DNA from: Chryseobacterium salivictor
GTDB lineage: Bacteria > Bacteroidota > Bacteroidia > Flavobacteriales > Weeksellaceae
Assembly: GCF_004359195.1 (NCBI RefSeq)
Contig: NZ_CP037954.1
Coordinates: 186,001 to 250,000, forward strand
Direction of reading: 5' to 3'
DNA: 64,000 bases
Positions within the stretch are counted from its first letter, which is position 1. Every line of letters begins with the position of its first letter. A program made the position numbers and the translations under genes. The notes below the pieces were generated by a model. That model saw only the letters and a list, made by a program, of their open reading frames with translations, was not told the origin of the DNA and did not search any database. This document shows positions 62,649 to 64,000 of this stretch, piece after piece.

Positions 62649-63788
62649 ATGAATTTCAATACCAAAGTAATCCACGGTGGCCAACACCACGAGTCAGCGA
62701 CAGGATCTGTGAATGTTCCTGTATTTTTAACGTCCACTTTTGCGCAGAAATCTCCGGGGGTACATTCCGGATACGAATATTCAAGAGCGGCAAACCCGAC
62801 AAGACAAGCTTTGGAAGACAGTTTGGCTTCCATCGAAAACGGAGCAAGAGGATTGGCTTTTGGTTCCGGTTTGGCTGCGATTGACTGTGTTTTAAAATTA
62901 TTAAATCCGGGCGATGAAGTTGTTGCCGTTGATGATTTATATGGTGGGACATACAGAATGTTCACGCGATTATTCAAAAAATACCAGTTGAAATTTACGT
63001 TTGTGAATTTTGACGATGTTTCAAAAATATCAGACGTAATTACGGATAAAACCAAATTGATCTGGCTCGAAACTCCGACGAATCCATTAATGAAACTGGT
63101 CGACATCAAAGCGGTGACGGATCTGGTAAAAGGAAAAGATATTTTGGTTGCGGTCGACAATACTTTTGCGACGCCTTATCTTCAGTTGCCATTGGATTTA
63201 GGTGCAGATATCGTCATGCATTCTGCTACGAAATATTTGGGCGGACATTCTGATGTGATTGCAGGAGCACTTATTGCGAAAACTCCCGAACTTGGAGAAA
63301 AATTACATTTCATTCAGTTTGCAAGTGGTGGAATTCTCGGACCGCATGATTCTTATTTGGTTTTAAGAGGAATAAAAACATTGGCTTTAAGAGTTCAGAG
63401 GCATTCTGAAAACGGAATGGTAGTCGCGAAATATTTAGAAAATCATCCAGCCGTAGATCAGGTTTTTTATCCAGGATTAGAATCTCATCCGCAATTTGAT
63501 TTGGCCAAAAAACAGATGAAAGATTTTGGCGGAATGGTTTCTTTCACCTTTAAATCAGGAAAAAAAGAAGATTCAATTAAGTTTTTAGAAAAGGTAAAAG
63601 TATTTACTCTGGCTGAATCTCTAGGCGGTGTAGAATCTTTGGCCAATCATCCGGCTTTGATGACCCACGCTTCTATTCCCGAAGAAAAACGCGCAGAATT
63701 AGGAATCACCGATGATTTGGTGAGATTAAGCGTTGGAATTGAAGATAAAGAAGATTTGATCGCAGATTTAGAAAGAGCTTTCGGTTAA
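62649..63788 (+). CDS. metB: cystathionine gamma-synthase/lyase-family PLP enzyme
   Basis: 379 residues of the Cys/Met metabolism fold. The PLP-binding Lys is in IVMHSATKYLGGHSDVIAG near residue 195. Other markers are YEYSRAANPTRQALEDSLAS near 43, AVDDLYGGTYRMFTRLF near 96, and ESLGGVESLANHPALMTHAS near 320. Family members catalyse gamma-replacement (MetB) or gamma-elimination (MccB); the sequence alone does not separate them. The gene symbol is therefore tentative. Confidence 0.88.
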   Translation: MNFNTKVIHGGQHHESATGSVNVPVFLTSTFAQKSPGVHSGYEYSRAANPTRQALEDSLASIENGARGLAFGSGLAAIDCVLKLLNPGDEVVAVDDLYGGTYRMFTRLFKKYQLKFTFVNFDDVSKISDVITDKTKLIWLETPTNPLMKLVDIKAVTDLVKGKDILVAVDNTFATPYLQLPLDLGADIVMHSATKYLGGHSDVIAGALIAKTPELGEKLHFIQFASGGILGPHDSYLVLRGIKTLALRVQRHSENGMVVAKYLENHPAVDQVFYPGLESHPQFDLAKKQMKDFGGMVSFTFKSGKKEDSIKFLEKVKVFTLAESLGGVESLANHPALMTHASIPEEKRAELGITDDLVRLSVGIEDKEDLIADLERAFG

Positions 63789-63828
63789 AATCCTTTTGAT
63801 TTTTTTTAAAATTCATAACCATAAAAGT

Positions 63829-63866
63829 CACAAAAGTTTTATTTAAAGAAATATAAAACTTTTGTG
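63829..63866. repeat. 14-bp inverted repeat between the PLP-enzyme and DinB-like genes
   Basis: CACAAAAGTTTTAT and its exact reverse complement ATAAAACTTTTGTG with a 10-base spacer. Downstream T-richness is poor, so it may be a weak terminator or an operator rather than a strong rho-independent terminator. Confidence 0.7.
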
Positions 63867-63894
63867 CCTTTTGTGGTTTAAAATAAAATTTCCA

Positions 63895-64000
63895 ATGAAC
63901 GAATTTCAAAAATACATTCAAAGATATTTAGATTTAATTCCCTCTGAAAATTGGCTGGAAGAGCTGAAAAAATCGGGCGAAAAAACCGTATCCTTATATT
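63895..64000 (+). CDS. DinB-like four-helix protein, 5' end only
   Basis: Starts with an ATG and reads MNEFQKYIQRYLDLIPSENW, then LEELKKSGEKTVSLY before the window ends. The start matches the first helix of DinB/YfiT-like putative metal-dependent hydrolases of flavobacteria. Only 35 residues are seen, so the family call rests on this opening. Confidence 0.6.
   Translation, partial: MNEFQKYIQRYLDLIPSENWLEELKKSGEKTVSLY

Noticed and set aside
1..64000. CRISPR array, rRNA operon, prophage or replication origin
   Set aside because: No spaced short repeats, no rRNA sequence, no phage structural genes and no dnaA-type cluster were seen.

Overview
The window is from a flavobacterium, most likely of the Chryseobacterium/Kaistella (Weeksellaceae) branch of Bacteroidota. 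The evidence is an A+T-rich chromosome with few Shine-Dalgarno sites, -7 promoter boxes of the TAnnTTTG type, gliding genes gldB and gldC next to nadE, the type IX secretion gene porZ next to recO, a TonB-dependent receptor, and IS91 and integrase types typical of this phylum. The genus is an inference from gene content, not from a marker comparison.

Layout. 1-6.6 kb: a leftward pentose-phosphate block (NDH-2 dehydrogenase, transketolase, RpiB, transaldolase, a HAD hydrolase, and the start of gnd, cut by the window edge). 7.1-11.1 kb: stress and sugar-metabolism genes (Dps, a double PRC-barrel protein, class I fructose-bisphosphate aldolase, a small membrane protein) mixed with decayed genes. 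10.6-16.6 kb is a gene graveyard. It holds a wrecked acetate kinase, the remains of the alpha subunit of an alternative (N-type) F-ATPase, two IS91-family remnants that share a 334-bp direct repeat and bracket an unknown membrane protein, a lipoprotein of unknown function, and a tyrosine recombinase broken by an in-frame amber codon.

17-26.5 kb: an AraC regulator, a cupin, then a rightward carbohydrate cluster: PIG-L deacetylase, GT4 glycosyltransferase, NagB, a GH100-like alpha/alpha-toroid protein and a 761-residue glycosyltransferase fused to a second toroid. A GH130 glycoside phosphorylase/hydrolase faces it. The whole set looks like synthesis and turnover of a small intracellular or surface glycan. 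I do not recognise it as a described pathway, and it is the best candidate here for something new.

26.6-48 kb: mostly housekeeping. It contains a tRNA trio (Lys-Leu-Lys with two identical Lys genes), aroK, an S4 RNA-binding protein, an FKBP-like lipoprotein, a 5'-nucleotidase split over two genes, porZ-recO, dapA, purK, a TSUP/DUF1634 transporter pair, menF with a hotdog thioesterase and an acyltransferase, a PadR/PspC pair, a CbpA/CbpM chaperone pair, a dicarboxylate symporter and an M1 aminopeptidase.

48-64 kb: thyA overlapped by a RelE/ParE-like remnant; a Gre-like protein; a REP-associated tyrosine transposase flanked by two palindromes that look like its own targets; a GH13 lipoprotein; a pRiA4b ORF3-like protein; a histidine kinase/response regulator pair divergent from a TonB receptor and a beta-helix lipoprotein; a barnase/barstar-like pair; nadE, a GNAT, gldB, gldC, a trans-sulfuration enzyme and the start of a DinB-like gene. 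I see no rRNA, CRISPR array, prophage or replication origin.
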